From: Undibacterium sp. | GTDB taxonomy: Bacteria > Pseudomonadota > Gammaproteobacteria > Burkholderiales > Burkholderiaceae_D | Direction: 5' to 3' | Length of the DNA stretch: 49,893 nucleotides | Assembly (NCBI RefSeq): GCF_030651495.1 | Contig: NZ_JAUSFI010000054.1 | Location: 1-49,893 of the forward strand | Part shown: in pieces, positions 26,074 through 35,019 of the stretch | How positions within the stretch are numbered: the first letter of the stretch is position 1 | How the letters are laid out: every line of letters begins with the position of its first letter | Program-made: the position numbers and the translations under genes | The notes under the pieces: model-generated | What the model was told of the DNA's origin: nothing | What the model saw: the letters and a program-made list of their open reading frames with translations, nothing else | Databases searched by the model: none

Positions 26074-26508
26074 CTAATGTTTGTGTCCGCAGGCACCGCC
26101 CGTTTTCACTTGTGCAATAGCATCGCGACCAGTTTCATCCGGGTAACCGGCGGCATGCAATCTAGCAAGATAATCCAACCATAAACTCTGCTGATTTTCG
26201 CCTAGCCAATACAGGTAATCCCAGGAAAATATACCCGATTCGTGCGCATCTGAAAACAGTGGTTTGACCGCATAATTTCCGACAGGTTCAAGTCCTGTCA
26301 GGCCAACCAGTCGTTTGCCAATTTGCAAGGTTTCCTGGCCTATGCCATGACCACGCACCTCGGCCGACGGCGAGTACACGCGCAACAGTTCAAATGGCAA
26401 AGAGAATTCTTTGCCATCATCAAAACTAATTTCCAGCACACGCGACTGCGTACGTACGTTGAGCGCAGCAGGCGCTGGCCCTGGGATATGTTTTTTTGAT
26501 TCTTGCAT
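26074..26508 (-). CDS. DUF971 (gamma-butyrobetaine hydroxylase N-terminal-like) protein
   Basis: A 144-residue protein made of one DUF971/GBBH-like N-terminal domain (RVLEISFDDGKEFSLPFELLR, then LVGLTGLEPVGNYAVKP and HESGIFSWDYLYWLG). In eukaryotic gamma-butyrobetaine hydroxylase this domain binds zinc, and a family link to iron-sulfur proteins has been suggested; its job in bacteria is not defined. It is between the HIT gene and ubiE, a conserved arrangement. The tail ends with a His/Cys-rich ACGHKH. Confidence 0.88.
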   Translation of the reverse strand: MQESKKHIPGPAPAALNVRTQSRVLEISFDDGKEFSLPFELLRVYSPSAEVRGHGIGQETLQIGKRLVGLTGLEPVGNYAVKPLFSDAHESGIFSWDYLYWLGENQQSLWLDYLARLHAAGYPDETGRDAIAQVKTGGACGHKH

Positions 26509-26521
26509 GATCGTCCTGTGC

Positions 26522-26962
26522 TTAGATTAAGCTGTCTGATTGTAGGCGTTTTAGCAATGCAGCGCGCAACTCCGGCAGCAACGCCTTGCGCGCACCCACA
26601 TCCGGCAAATCCGTTTTAGCCGCAGCCCATACCGGATTCGGAAAATGCGCATCATCGATATACCGCGGGATGATGTGCCAGTGCAGATGCGGGACCATAT
26701 TGCCAAAGCTGGCGAGATTGATTTTTTCTGGCTGCATGATGTCGCGGATCACTTGCTCCACTTTCCAGACGGCATCCATGAAATCGTCGCGTTCAGCTTT
26801 GGATAAATCCGTCATTTCCTTGACATGCGCATGCCAGACCACACGACAAAAACCAGGGTAATTGGCATCGTCCACCAGCAGCACACGCCAGTGCTGGCCG
26901 GTGAATACGACGTCACCATTATTGCCATCGCAGAGTTCGCAATATTTAATTGCAGACATCAC
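26522..26962 (-). CDS. HIT-family nucleotide hydrolase/transferase-like protein
   Basis: A 146-residue histidine-triad protein. The active-site triad is in [10 protein letters not shown], and the N-terminal CELCDG and C-terminal region fit a HIT domain of the bacterial DR2-like subgroup. The substrate is likely a dinucleotide polyphosphate or nucleotide amide, but this is family knowledge. The start overlaps the stop of the 1324-residue oxidoreductase by 4 bp, implying translational coupling. Confidence 0.9.
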   Translation of the reverse strand: MMSAIKYCELCDGNNGDVVFTGQHWRVLLVDDANYPGFCRVVWHAHVKEMTDLSKAERDDFMDAVWKVEQVIRDIMQPEKINLASFGNMVPHLHWHIIPRYIDDAHFPNPVWAAAKTDLPDVGARKALLPELRAALLKRLQSDSLI

Positions 26963-29900
26963 ACCAAGACCCGCTCTATGCCGCCATTATTGGCTTTGGC
27001 GACATATTCTGGCATCCAGTTCGGTCCCAAAATATGTTTCGCCATTTCGACCACGATGTAGTCGGCGCTGGTATCGGTATCATCGTCGTAGCGCGTTAAG
27101 CCCTGCAGGCAAGAAGGGCAAGACGTGAGAATTTTTACCTCGCCGGTAAAACCATCGTTGCGCAATTTATCTGCGCCTTTCTGCATCTCTTCTTCCTTGC
27201 GGAAACGCACCTGTGTCGAGATATCCGGACGGGTGACCGCCAAGGTACCGGACTCACCGCAACAGCGTTCATTTTTCTCGATCTTGACGTTATCGATCGT
27301 CGTAATCAAGGCATTGATGGTCTTGCCCGATTCTTGCAGTTTCATTGGGTTATGGCAAGGCTCGTGGTACATGTAACGAGTGCCTTCAACCCCCGCGAGC
27401 TTGACGTTTTTTTCCATCAGATATTCGTGGATGTCGATGATGCGGCAACCGGGGAAAATTTTATCAAATTCGTAAGTCGCAAGCTGGTCGTAACAAGTGC
27501 CACAAGAAACGATGACGGTTTTGATGTCGAGATAATTTAAGGTGTTTGCCATACGATGGAATAACACACGGTTATCCGTCATCATTTTTTCCGCCTTATC
27601 GAACTGGCCGTTGCCGCGTTGCGGATAGCCGCAGCACAGGTAGCCCGGTGGCAGTATGGTTTGCACCCCGACATTCCACAACATCGCCTGCGTCGCTAAG
27701 CCAACTTGCGAGAACAGCCGCTCAGAACCGCAGCCCGGGAAGTAGAACACGGCTTCGGTGTCGGCGGTAGTCGTCAGCGGATCACGGATAATCGGGACGA
27801 TCTTATCGTCTTCAATATCGAGCAAGGCGCGCGCCGTTTTCTTCGGCAAATTCCCTGGCATCTTTTTATTGATGAAGTGAATGACCTGTGACTTGATGGG
27901 CGCCTTGCCAACGGTGGCGGGAGGTGCCTTGGTCTGTTTCCTGGCAAATTTCTTCAATATGTCATGACCAAAACGCTGCGCTTTATAGCCCCAGCCTATC
28001 ATGACCTGACGGGTGGCATTAATGGTAGCGGGGTCGGTGGCATTGAGGAAAAACATCGACGCCGCAGTGCCGGGATTGAAGGATTTTTTATCCATCTTGC
28101 GCAGCAAATTGCGCATGTTCATCGAGACATCGCCAAAATCGATATCGACCGGGCAAGGTGTCAGGCATTTATGGCAGACCGTGCAATGATCGGCGACATC
28201 TTCAAACTCTTCCCAGTGTTTGATCGAGATACCGCGTCGCGTTTGCTCTTCATACAGGAACGCTTCCACCAGCAAGGAAGTGGCCAGAATTTTATTGCGT
28301 GGCGAGTACAGCAAATTGGCGCGCGGCACATGGGTGGCGCAAACTGGCTTGCACTTGCCGCAACGCAGACAATCCTTGACGCTATTGGCGATCGCACCGA
28401 TATCGCTTTGCTGCATGATCAGCGATTCATGTCCCATCAGTCCGAATGAAGGCGTGTAGGCATTGCGCAGATCGGCGGCAAATTCGGGCAGATTCAGCAA
28501 TTTTCCTTTATTGAAGCGCCCTTCAGGATCAATGCGCAATTTGTAATCGCGGAAATCCTTGATTTCATCTTCAGTCAAAAATTCTAGTTTGGTAATGCCG
28601 ATACCGTGTTCGCCAGAGATCACGCCGTTCAGCGCACGCGCCAGCACCATGATGCGTGCCACTGCATGATGCGCCACTTGCAGCATGTCGTAATCATCCG
28701 AATTGACCGGAAGATTGGTATGTACATTGCCGTCGCCCGCATGCATATGCAGCGCCACGAAGACGCGGCTGCGCAAGACCTTTTTATGCAAGGCCGTGCA
28801 TTCATCGAGGATCAGTTTAAATGCTGCACCGCTGAAAATCTGCCGCAATAGCGCACGCACTTCGGTCTTCCATGAGACGCGTACCGTTCTGTCTTGTACG
28901 ATAGAAAACACGGTGGCATCTGGCTGGCTTTGCAGGCGCTGGTCGAAAACGAATTCCAGCTTATCTAAACCCAAGGCACACATTTCTGCGTTGGCAATGC
29001 GCAGTGGCTTATCCAGATTGTTCAGCAAATACGTCCAGCGCGCTTGCGTTGCTTGCAACAAAGTACCCGCTTGCATAACGCGATCTTCCAGCAATTCGGC
29101 GGCCGGAATATCATCACCATCAACATCTTCACTTTTGCCCAGCGGCAGATGCGTTTGAGCAAAAAACACTTTCAGCTGATCCAGCAAAGCTAGCTTGTTT
29201 TGGATCGAGAGTTCAATATTGATGCGCTCGATGCCGTCGGTATATTCCCCCATCCTATCGAGCGGAATCACCACGTCTTCATTGATCTTGAAGGCATTGG
29301 TATGCTTGGAAATCGCGGCAGTTTTTGCCCTGTCGAGCCAGAATTTCTTGCGCGCTTCCGGACTGACCGCAACAAAGCCTTCGCCCACGCGGGTATTGGC
29401 GATGCGCACGACTTCTGAGGCCGCTTGCGCGACGGCGTTTTCATCATCGCCGACGATGTCGCCGAACAGCGCCATCTTCGGCAACACGCCGCGTTTCGAT
29501 TTGGTGGTGTAACCGACCGCGCGCAGATAGCGCTCGTCCAGATGCTCCAAACCGGCCAGAATCGCGCCGCCTTTTTTGGTTTCGCCATCGAGATAATCCT
29601 TGATCTCGACGATACTAGGAATTGCCTCACGCGCCTGGCCAAAGAATTCCAGACACACGGTGCGGGTGAACTTAGGCATCTTGTGCAAAATCCAGCGCGC
29701 CGACGTGATCAAGCCATCGCAGCCTTCTTTTTGCACGCCAGGCAAACCAGCGAGAAATTTATCGGTGACATCCTTACCTAAACCCTCTTTACGGAAGGTG
29801 CGGCCAGGAATATCCAATTGCTCGGTTTTGAAAACCTTTTTTTCGCCAGGGTGCGTCCATTCCAGCTTGAACTTGGCCACCGGCGCGTCGTGGATCTTGC

Positions 29901-30933
29901 CCAGATTATGTTCTAGGCGCGTGACTTCGAGCCAATCCCCATTCGGATCGACCATCTTCCACGAAGCCAGATTATCTAGCGCGGTACCCCACAGCACGGC
30001 TTTTTTACCGCCGGCATTCATGGCGACGTTACCGCCTACGCAAGATGCTTCGGCCGAGGTCGGGTCGACCGCAAACACAAAACCGGCTTTATCGGCCGCA
30101 TCCGACACCCGCTTGGTGACGACACCGGCGCCGGAATAAATCGTCGCGTACTCACGATCGACGCCCGGCAGCATGGTCATCTCGACCTCACCCAGGTGCT
30201 CGAGTTTTTCGGTGTTGATGACCGCCGACAAAGGCGTTAGTGGAATCGCGCCGCCGGTGTAACCGGTACCGCCGCCGCGCGGGATAATGGTCAGACCGAG
30301 GGTGATGCAGCTTTTCACCAAACCGGCCATTTCATCTTCGGTATCGGGGGTCAGCACCACAAACGGATATTCGACGCGCCAGTCGGTGGCATCGGTGACG
30401 TGCGAGACGCGGCTTAAGCCATCAAATTTAATATTATCTTTAGCGGTATATTTGGCCAGCAGTTTGCTGGCTTTTTTGCGCAGATCATACGTATCGCGAA
30501 AATCTTTAGAAAAATCGGCGACTGCCTTGCGTGCCGCCTGCACCAGAATTTCAACGCTAGTGCTACGCTCGGCATCGTCATCACTGGCCGTGCTGAGACG
30601 GCGTTTTTCCACCTCGGCCAGTCTATGGTTTAAGGCATCGATCAAGGCCTGACGGCGCTTGGGATTATCCAGCATGTCGTCTTGCAGATACGGATTGCGC
30701 CGCACCACCCAGATATCCCCCAGCACTTCATACAACATGCGCGCGGAACGGCCGGTCTGCCGCTTGCCGCGTAGCTTGTCGAGTAATTGCCAGGCATCGT
30801 CACCGAGCAAGCGAATCACAATTTCGCGGTCGGAAAATGAAGTGTAGTTATAGGGGATTTCACGCAAACGGCTAGGTGCCGCACCGTTGGGAGCATCGGA
30901 GAGTAGTGCCTGGATTTGTGCTGGAGCATTCAT
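26959..30933 (-). CDS. Large FAD/Fe-S oxidoreductase (GlcD-GlcF-type fusion, DUF3683)
   Basis: A 1324-residue fusion. Visible parts: an N-terminal DUF3683-type region (1-130), an FAD-binding PCMH domain ([15 protein letters not shown], about 215-230), an FAD-oxidase C-terminal domain with [12 protein letters not shown] and GEHGIGITK (about 735-790), two 4Fe-4S motifs [11 protein letters not shown] (about 851) and [12 protein letters not shown] (about 915), then two CCG cysteine domains (YFPGCGSE about 1060; RCCGESG about 1222). This architecture resembles respiratory D-lactate/glycolate-type dehydrogenases with all three GlcD-GlcF functions on one chain. Membrane association through quinone reduction is likely (inference); the 2-hydroxyacid is not known. 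The HIT gene overlaps its stop. Confidence 0.9.
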   Translation of the reverse strand: MNAPAQIQALLSDAPNGAAPSRLREIPYNYTSFSDREIVIRLLGDDAWQLLDKLRGKRQTGRSARMLYEVLGDIWVVRRNPYLQDDMLDNPKRRQALIDALNHRLAEVEKRRLSTASDDDAERSTSVEILVQAARKAVADFSKDFRDTYDLRKKASKLLAKYTAKDNIKFDGLSRVSHVTDATDWRVEYPFVVLTPDTEDEMAGLVKSCITLGLTIIPRGGGTGYTGGAIPLTPLSAVINTEKLEHLGEVEMTMLPGVDREYATIYSGAGVVTKRVSDAADKAGFVFAVDPTSAEASCVGGNVAMNAGGKKAVLWGTALDNLASWKMVDPNGDWLEVTRLEHNLGKIHDAPVAKFKLEWTHPGEKKVFKTEQLDIPGRTFRKEGLGKDVTDKFLAGLPGVQKEGCDGLITSARWILHKMPKFTRTVCLEFFGQAREAIPSIVEIKDYLDGETKKGGAILAGLEHLDERYLRAVGYTTKSKRGVLPKMALFGDIVGDDENAVAQAASEVVRIANTRVGEGFVAVSPEARKKFWLDRAKTAAISKHTNAFKINEDVVIPLDRMGEYTDGIERINIELSIQNKLALLDQLKVFFAQTHLPLGKSEDVDGDDIPAAELLEDRVMQAGTLLQATQARWTYLLNNLDKPLRIANAEMCALGLDKLEFVFDQRLQSQPDATVFSIVQDRTVRVSWKTEVRALLRQIFSGAAFKLILDECTALHKKVLRSRVFVALHMHAGDGNVHTNLPVNSDDYDMLQVAHHAVARIMVLARALNGVISGEHGIGITKLEFLTEDEIKDFRDYKLRIDPEGRFNKGKLLNLPEFAADLRNAYTPSFGLMGHESLIMQQSDIGAIANSVKDCLRCGKCKPVCATHVPRANLLYSPRNKILATSLLVEAFLYEEQTRRGISIKHWEEFEDVADHCTVCHKCLTPCPVDIDFGDVSMNMRNLLRKMDKKSFNPGTAASMFFLNATDPATINATRQVMIGWGYKAQRFGHDILKKFARKQTKAPPATVGKAPIKSQVIHFINKKMPGNLPKKTARALLDIEDDKIVPIIRDPLTTTADTEAVFYFPGCGSERLFSQVGLATQAMLWNVGVQTILPPGYLCCGYPQRGNGQFDKAEKMMTDNRVLFHRMANTLNYLDIKTVIVSCGTCYDQLATYEFDKIFPGCRIIDIHEYLMEKNVKLAGVEGTRYMYHEPCHNPMKLQESGKTINALITTIDNVKIEKNERCCGESGTLAVTRPDISTQVRFRKEEEMQKGADKLRNDGFTGEVKILTSCPSCLQGLTRYDDDTDTSADYIVVEMAKHILGPNWMPEYVAKANNGGIERVLV

Positions 30934-31281
30934 CAGTGGGATCTTATAGACTGACAGCTAAAGATGACGAAGCAGAAAACGCTCGGCAAATTTAGACTAG
31001 GATTTTAAATCGGAATTAAAGCCATTCTAGCGTATTGCGATGCACCATGAGGCAACAGCCCTACAGCTACTACGTCTTCATGTCGGATTTAATAGGGAAA
31101 AATGAGCCCTTTACCTAAGAATATTTGGCAAAGAGGCATGCAAGAATGTAGATGATAGTGGGAGTATATGAAAAAATGATGCCTTTAGCGCATATTCTAT
31201 ATGCGCAGTTTACATATACTGACCCCCAGTATGCAATAATTTATAAAGAAATGAGCTTGGATTGGCATTGGAAATTTTTCT
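30934..31281. other. 348-bp intergenic region
   Basis: It lies upstream of the large FAD/Fe-S oxidoreductase gene and downstream of yqaA, both on the minus strand. It is A/T-rich in the right half and contains the hairpin GCGCATAT-TCT-ATATGCGC (31188-31206). I find no ORF or RNA that can be supported. Confidence 0.5.
31188..31206. repeat. Perfect 8-bp inverted repeat resembling the dispersed palindrome
   Basis: GCGCATAT (31188-31195) and ATATGCGC (31199-31206) with loop TCT. The arm GCGCATATTC begins exactly like the arms of the larger dispersed element, so this might be a contracted relative; it may also be coincidence. Confidence 0.5.
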
Positions 31282-31773
31282 TCAATAAATCCACTCGACA
31301 ATACCACGCCAAAAGCCATCTGGCACACGCAACAACAGCCAAGTCATCATCAGATAACGCAAAAATTTTCCTGTCGCCATATAAGCGACACTGTGCCAAA
31401 ACGGCAATTTAAGCCAACCCGCCAAGGTGCACATGGGGTCGCCGATGCCAGGCAACCAGGCTAACAACATGGTTTTGGCACCGAAATGGCTCATCCAGCG
31501 AAACCATCTGCTGCTACGTTCGGCGGCAAATGACTTTTTAGCGTAGTAGCCAATACCATAATTCATCACGCCGCCCAGGGTATTGCCAAACGTTGCCACA
31601 AATATCACCATCCAGTAGATCAATGGATTGGCCTTAATCACGGCAAAGACAGCAGGCTCTGACCCCATAGGCAACAATGTCGCAGAAATAAAGCTGATCA
31701 AAAATACGGCCGTCAAGCCAATTTCACGCACCGCCAGCACGGCCAATAACCAATGTACGGCAGCTTCTATCAT
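31282..31773 (-). CDS. yqaA: YqaA family membrane protein (DedA/SNARE-associated superfamily)
   Basis: A 163-residue membrane protein with four to five hydrophobic segments. The motifs FISATLLPMGSEPAVF, FGNTLGGVMNYGIGYY and LAWLPGIGDPMCTLAGW match YqaA, a short DedA-related family. DedA relatives support membrane homeostasis and lipid carrier recycling, but YqaA itself is not well characterised. The gene is divergent from ilvA with about 100 bp between them. Confidence 0.88.
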   Translation of the reverse strand: MIEAAVHWLLAVLAVREIGLTAVFLISFISATLLPMGSEPAVFAVIKANPLIYWMVIFVATFGNTLGGVMNYGIGYYAKKSFAAERSSRWFRWMSHFGAKTMLLAWLPGIGDPMCTLAGWLKLPFWHSVAYMATGKFLRYLMMTWLLLRVPDGFWRGIVEWIY

Positions 31774-31782
31774 AATCGCCCG

Positions 31783-31811
31783 ATGCCAGTCTAAAAACCA
31801 TCCATTATAAT
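31783..31811 (+). promoter_or_regulatory. Putative sigma-70 promoter of ilvA
   Basis: A perfect TATAAT (31806-31811) is 17 bp downstream of ATGCCA (31783-31788), a 4-of-6 match to the -35 consensus, in the gap between divergent yqaA and ilvA. The transcript would start near 31818, just before the palindrome. Confidence 0.5.
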
Positions 31812-31820
31812 AAGGCCATG

Positions 31821-31838
31821 GAGCATTTTAAAATGCTC
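31821..31838. repeat. Perfect 18-bp palindrome in the ilvA leader
   Basis: GAGCATTTTAAAATGCTC is fully self-complementary and lies at the putative transcription start of ilvA, 38 bp before its ATG. A protein operator or an early 5' UTR hairpin are both possible. Confidence 0.55.
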
Positions 31839-31876
31839 AGCACTGCCTTCTTCGATTGACCAACCTCAGGCTATCC

Positions 31877-33412
31877 ATGACGACTGATTATCTTAAAAAA
31901 ATCCTGACAGCCCGCGTCTATGACGTCGCTTTTGAAACCCCGCTGGAATTTGCCCCCACGCTGTCTGCCCGGATGGAAAACCGGATTCATTTTAAGCGCG
32001 AAGACATGCAAAGTGTGTTTAGTTTTAAAGTACGCGGCGCTTACAACAAGATCGCCCACCTGACACCAGCACAACTCAAACGCGGCGTCATCTGCGCTTC
32101 AGCCGGCAATCATGCACAGGGCGTGGCGCTCAGCGCAGCAAAAGTCGGTTGTACCGCAGTCATCGTCATGCCAACCACGACACCGCCAGTCAAAATTGAT
32201 GCAGTAAGGGCGCACGGCGGCAAGAATGTGGAAATAGTTTTGCACGGCGACTCTTACAATGATGCCTATGACCACGCGGTCGTATTAGAAAAAAAACGCA
32301 AGCTGACCTTTGTCCATCCGTTTGACGATCCGGATGTCATCGCCGGGCAAGGTACGGTAGGAATGGAAATTTTGCGCCAGCATGCCGGCCCGATCCACGC
32401 GATTTTTGTCGCTATCGGCGGCGGCGGACTGATCGGCGGAGTCGCTGCTTACGTCAAGGCAATCCGTCCTGATATTAAAATCATCGGCGTACAAACCACC
32501 GATTCTGATGCGATGGCGCGCAGCCTCAAAGCGGGCAAGCGCGTTGCGCTAACCGATGTCGGCCTGTTCTCAGATGGCACCGCAGTCAAGTTGGTCGGCG
32601 AAGAAACCTTCCGTCTCGCCCAGCTATATGTTGACGAAATTATCCTGGTCGATACCGATGCCGTGTGCGCCGCCATCAAAGATGTGTTTCAGGATACCCG
32701 CAGCATTTTAGAACCGGCTGGAGCACTGGCAGTCGCGGGCTGCAAAGCCTATATCGAGCGCGCCAAAGCCAATAAAAAACCGTTAAAAAATGAAACCCTG
32801 GTGACCATCGCTTGCGGTGCCAACATGAATTTCGACCGTTTACGTTTTGTGGCAGAACGCGCCGAAATCGGTGAGGCGCGCGAAGCGGTATTTGCCGTGA
32901 CAATCCCGGAAGAGCGCGGCAGCTTCCGGCGCTTTTGCGAGATGATCGGCGCGCGGAACATTACTGAATTCAATTACCGCATCAGCGATCAAAAAGCAGC
33001 GCATATTTTTGTCGGCATTCAGGTCAGCAACCGTGACGAATCCGAAAAAATCGCCAAAAATTTTGCTAAACATGGTTTCCCTACACTGGATTTAACCAAC
33101 GACGAATTGGCCAAGTTGCACATTCGCCATCTAGTTGGAGGCAAGAGCGCGCTGGCGGAAAATGAACTGCTATATCGCTTTGAATTCCCAGAACGTCCGG
33201 GAGCACTGATGCGTTTTTTAAATAGCATGGCCCCCAACTGGAATATCAGCCTGTTCCATTACCGCAATCACGGTGCAGATTACGGCAGAACTTTAGTTGG
33301 CCTGCAGGTTCCAAAGAAAGAGATGAAAATTTTTAAGGAGTTTTTGAATACCTTAGGTTATCGCTACTGGGACGAGAGTAACAATCCCGTCTATCAATTA
33401 TTTTTAGGATAA
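31877..33412 (+). CDS. ilvA: Threonine ammonia-lyase, biosynthetic
   Basis: A 511-residue PLP-dependent threonine deaminase, the first step of isoleucine synthesis. The PLP lysine is Lys51 in FSFKVRGAYNK, the phosphate-binding glycine loop is AIGGGGLIGG (about 185), and two ACT-like regulatory domains fill the C-terminal 180 residues (ERGSFRRFCEM, then ERPGALMRFLNSM). The two ACT repeats mark the isoleucine-inhibited biosynthetic form. ATG 31877 is preferred over TTG 31856; AGG lies close upstream. queF follows 30 bp later. Confidence 0.95.
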   Translation: MTTDYLKKILTARVYDVAFETPLEFAPTLSARMENRIHFKREDMQSVFSFKVRGAYNKIAHLTPAQLKRGVICASAGNHAQGVALSAAKVGCTAVIVMPTTTPPVKIDAVRAHGGKNVEIVLHGDSYNDAYDHAVVLEKKRKLTFVHPFDDPDVIAGQGTVGMEILRQHAGPIHAIFVAIGGGGLIGGVAAYVKAIRPDIKIIGVQTTDSDAMARSLKAGKRVALTDVGLFSDGTAVKLVGEETFRLAQLYVDEIILVDTDAVCAAIKDVFQDTRSILEPAGALAVAGCKAYIERAKANKKPLKNETLVTIACGANMNFDRLRFVAERAEIGEAREAVFAVTIPEERGSFRRFCEMIGARNITEFNYRISDQKAAHIFVGIQVSNRDESEKIAKNFAKHGFPTLDLTNDELAKLHIRHLVGGKSALAENELLYRFEFPERPGALMRFLNSMAPNWNISLFHYRNHGADYGRTLVGLQVPKKEMKIFKEFLNTLGYRYWDESNNPVYQLFLG

Positions 33413-33442
33413 ATCCTTGTTACTCCAGACCAAATCAGTACC

Positions 33443-34300
33443 ATGACAGCATCAGATAAACTGAATCAGCCCGAGCATTCGCAGCTAGGCAAACTTGCGA
33501 GTTATGCCGCCCACTACGATGCATCGTTGCTATTTCCGATACCCAGGGCAGACAAACGCCAAGAGCTGGGGATCGGCGATAGCAGTCGCACCTTGCCCTT
33601 TTTTGGTATGGATATCTGGAACGCCTACGAAGTCTCCTGGCTCAATTTGCGCGGCAAACCGCAGGTGGCTATTGTCACCGTCATGGCGCCTGCGGATTCA
33701 CCGAATATCATTGAATCAAAATCGTTCAAATTGTATTTAAATTCTTACAACCAAACTAAACTGGCAGGAACAGAGGCCTTGCTGAGCCTGCTACAAGCAG
33801 ATCTCTCAGCCGGTTTTGGCGCTACGGTGCAGGTAAGCATCACGACGCAAGAGAATTTTTCAACACTAAAAATGCAAGAGTTGGACGGCATCCTGTTAGA
33901 CCGCCTGGATATTGAAGTTAGCAGCTATACGCCCAATCCCCTGTTACTCAAAACGGATTCGCAAGTCGCTCCTGTTGAGGAAACCTTAGTATCGCATCTG
34001 CTCAAATCAAATTGCCTCGTCACTGGCCAGCCTGACTGGGGCAGCGTACAAATTCGTTATGTCGGCGCGCCCATTGATCAGGAAAGCCTGCTGCAATATC
34101 TGATCGGCTTCCGAAACCACAATGAATTTCATGAGCAATGCGTGGAACGAATTTTCACTGACATCATGCAACAATGCAAACCACAAAAGTTATCTGTTTA
34201 TGCCCGTTACACCAGGCGCGGCGGGCTAGATATTAATCCGTGGCGCAGCAATTTCAGCACAGGACAAAAACCATCCAATGCGCGCAACGCGCGGCAATAA
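33443..34300 (+). CDS. queF: NADPH-dependent 7-cyano-7-deazaguanine reductase
   Basis: A 285-residue long-form (YqeF-type) QueF, which reduces preQ0 to preQ1 in queuosine synthesis. It has two tunnelling-fold halves. The QueF motif [11 protein letters not shown] is present, as is the catalytic Cys near residue 190 in [12 protein letters not shown] with the neighbouring Asp. The C-terminus [15 protein letters not shown] is typical. Other queuosine genes are not in the window. Probably cotranscribed with ilvA and pagP. Confidence 0.95.
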   Translation: MTASDKLNQPEHSQLGKLASYAAHYDASLLFPIPRADKRQELGIGDSSRTLPFFGMDIWNAYEVSWLNLRGKPQVAIVTVMAPADSPNIIESKSFKLYLNSYNQTKLAGTEALLSLLQADLSAGFGATVQVSITTQENFSTLKMQELDGILLDRLDIEVSSYTPNPLLLKTDSQVAPVEETLVSHLLKSNCLVTGQPDWGSVQIRYVGAPIDQESLLQYLIGFRNHNEFHEQCVERIFTDIMQQCKPQKLSVYARYTRRGGLDINPWRSNFSTGQKPSNARNARQ

Positions 34301-34338
34301 GCAATCCATCTGCAATCCATATCATTTACTCCAATAAC

Positions 34339-34941
34339 ATGCGCTTATTCACATTTCAAAATTTCACCGCTACGCTCGGCCTGACCATGTCATTGTTAAG
34401 CATAAATCAAGCAGCGATCGCCCAACAGATTCAGGCAACACCCGCAAATGAAGAATCCGGCTGGTGGGATCAAACCAAAGCCAAGACACTCAACATCGTA
34501 GACAAGGGCTCACTGTCTATCATGCTATCCGGTTACGCCTATCACGGTCGCCATACTTATACGGCGGAACGGATTAACGAACTCAACGAAAAATCATGGG
34601 GCCTGGGTTTTAGCAAGGTGATACGAAATGCTAAGGACAATGAAGAATCCCTATTTGTCATGGCGATTTCGGATTCTCATTTTAAACCGCAATTAATGGC
34701 GGGCTATACCTACCAGTGGATGCAAACACTGGGCGGTAAATTTGAAGCGGGTCTAGGCGTCACCGGGGTACTGATCAGCCGTACCGATTACTTTTCTGGA
34801 TTACCTTTCCCCGCACCGCTGCCTATGGCGTCGATCGGAACCAGGAGTAGCAAAATAATAGCGGCTTACGTACCGCGCGTTTCACAAAATAAAGGCAATG
34901 GCGATGTATTGCTACTACTCGCCCGATTTGAGCTAGATTGA
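34339..34941 (+). CDS. pagP: Lipid A palmitoyltransferase PagP
   Basis: A 200-residue protein with a signal peptide (cut after about AIAQQ, residue 29) and an eight-strand barrel related to PagP. The match to the Escherichia enzyme is recognisable from NEKSWGLGFS, the SDSHF/DSW active-site segment, the central LPFPAPLPMASIG and the last strand. The catalytic His, Asp and Ser appear as His69 (YHGR), Asp112 and Ser113. PagP moves a palmitate from phospholipid to lipid A in the outer membrane and gives resistance to cationic peptides. Enzyme copies in this group are often called Rcp-like. Starts at ATG 34339, 38 bp after queF; a longer frame running back into queF is rejected. Confidence 0.85.
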   Translation: MRLFTFQNFTATLGLTMSLLSINQAAIAQQIQATPANEESGWWDQTKAKTLNIVDKGSLSIMLSGYAYHGRHTYTAERINELNEKSWGLGFSKVIRNAKDNEESLFVMAISDSHFKPQLMAGYTYQWMQTLGGKFEAGLGVTGVLISRTDYFSGLPFPAPLPMASIGTRSSKIIAAYVPRVSQNKGNGDVLLLLARFELD

Positions 34942-35019
34942 CCTGAATTAAAGTTGTGAGCTTGCGTAGCTTCGGTTACAGTAGATGGAAATTTACCTAA
35001 AACGAAAACATACATTGTT

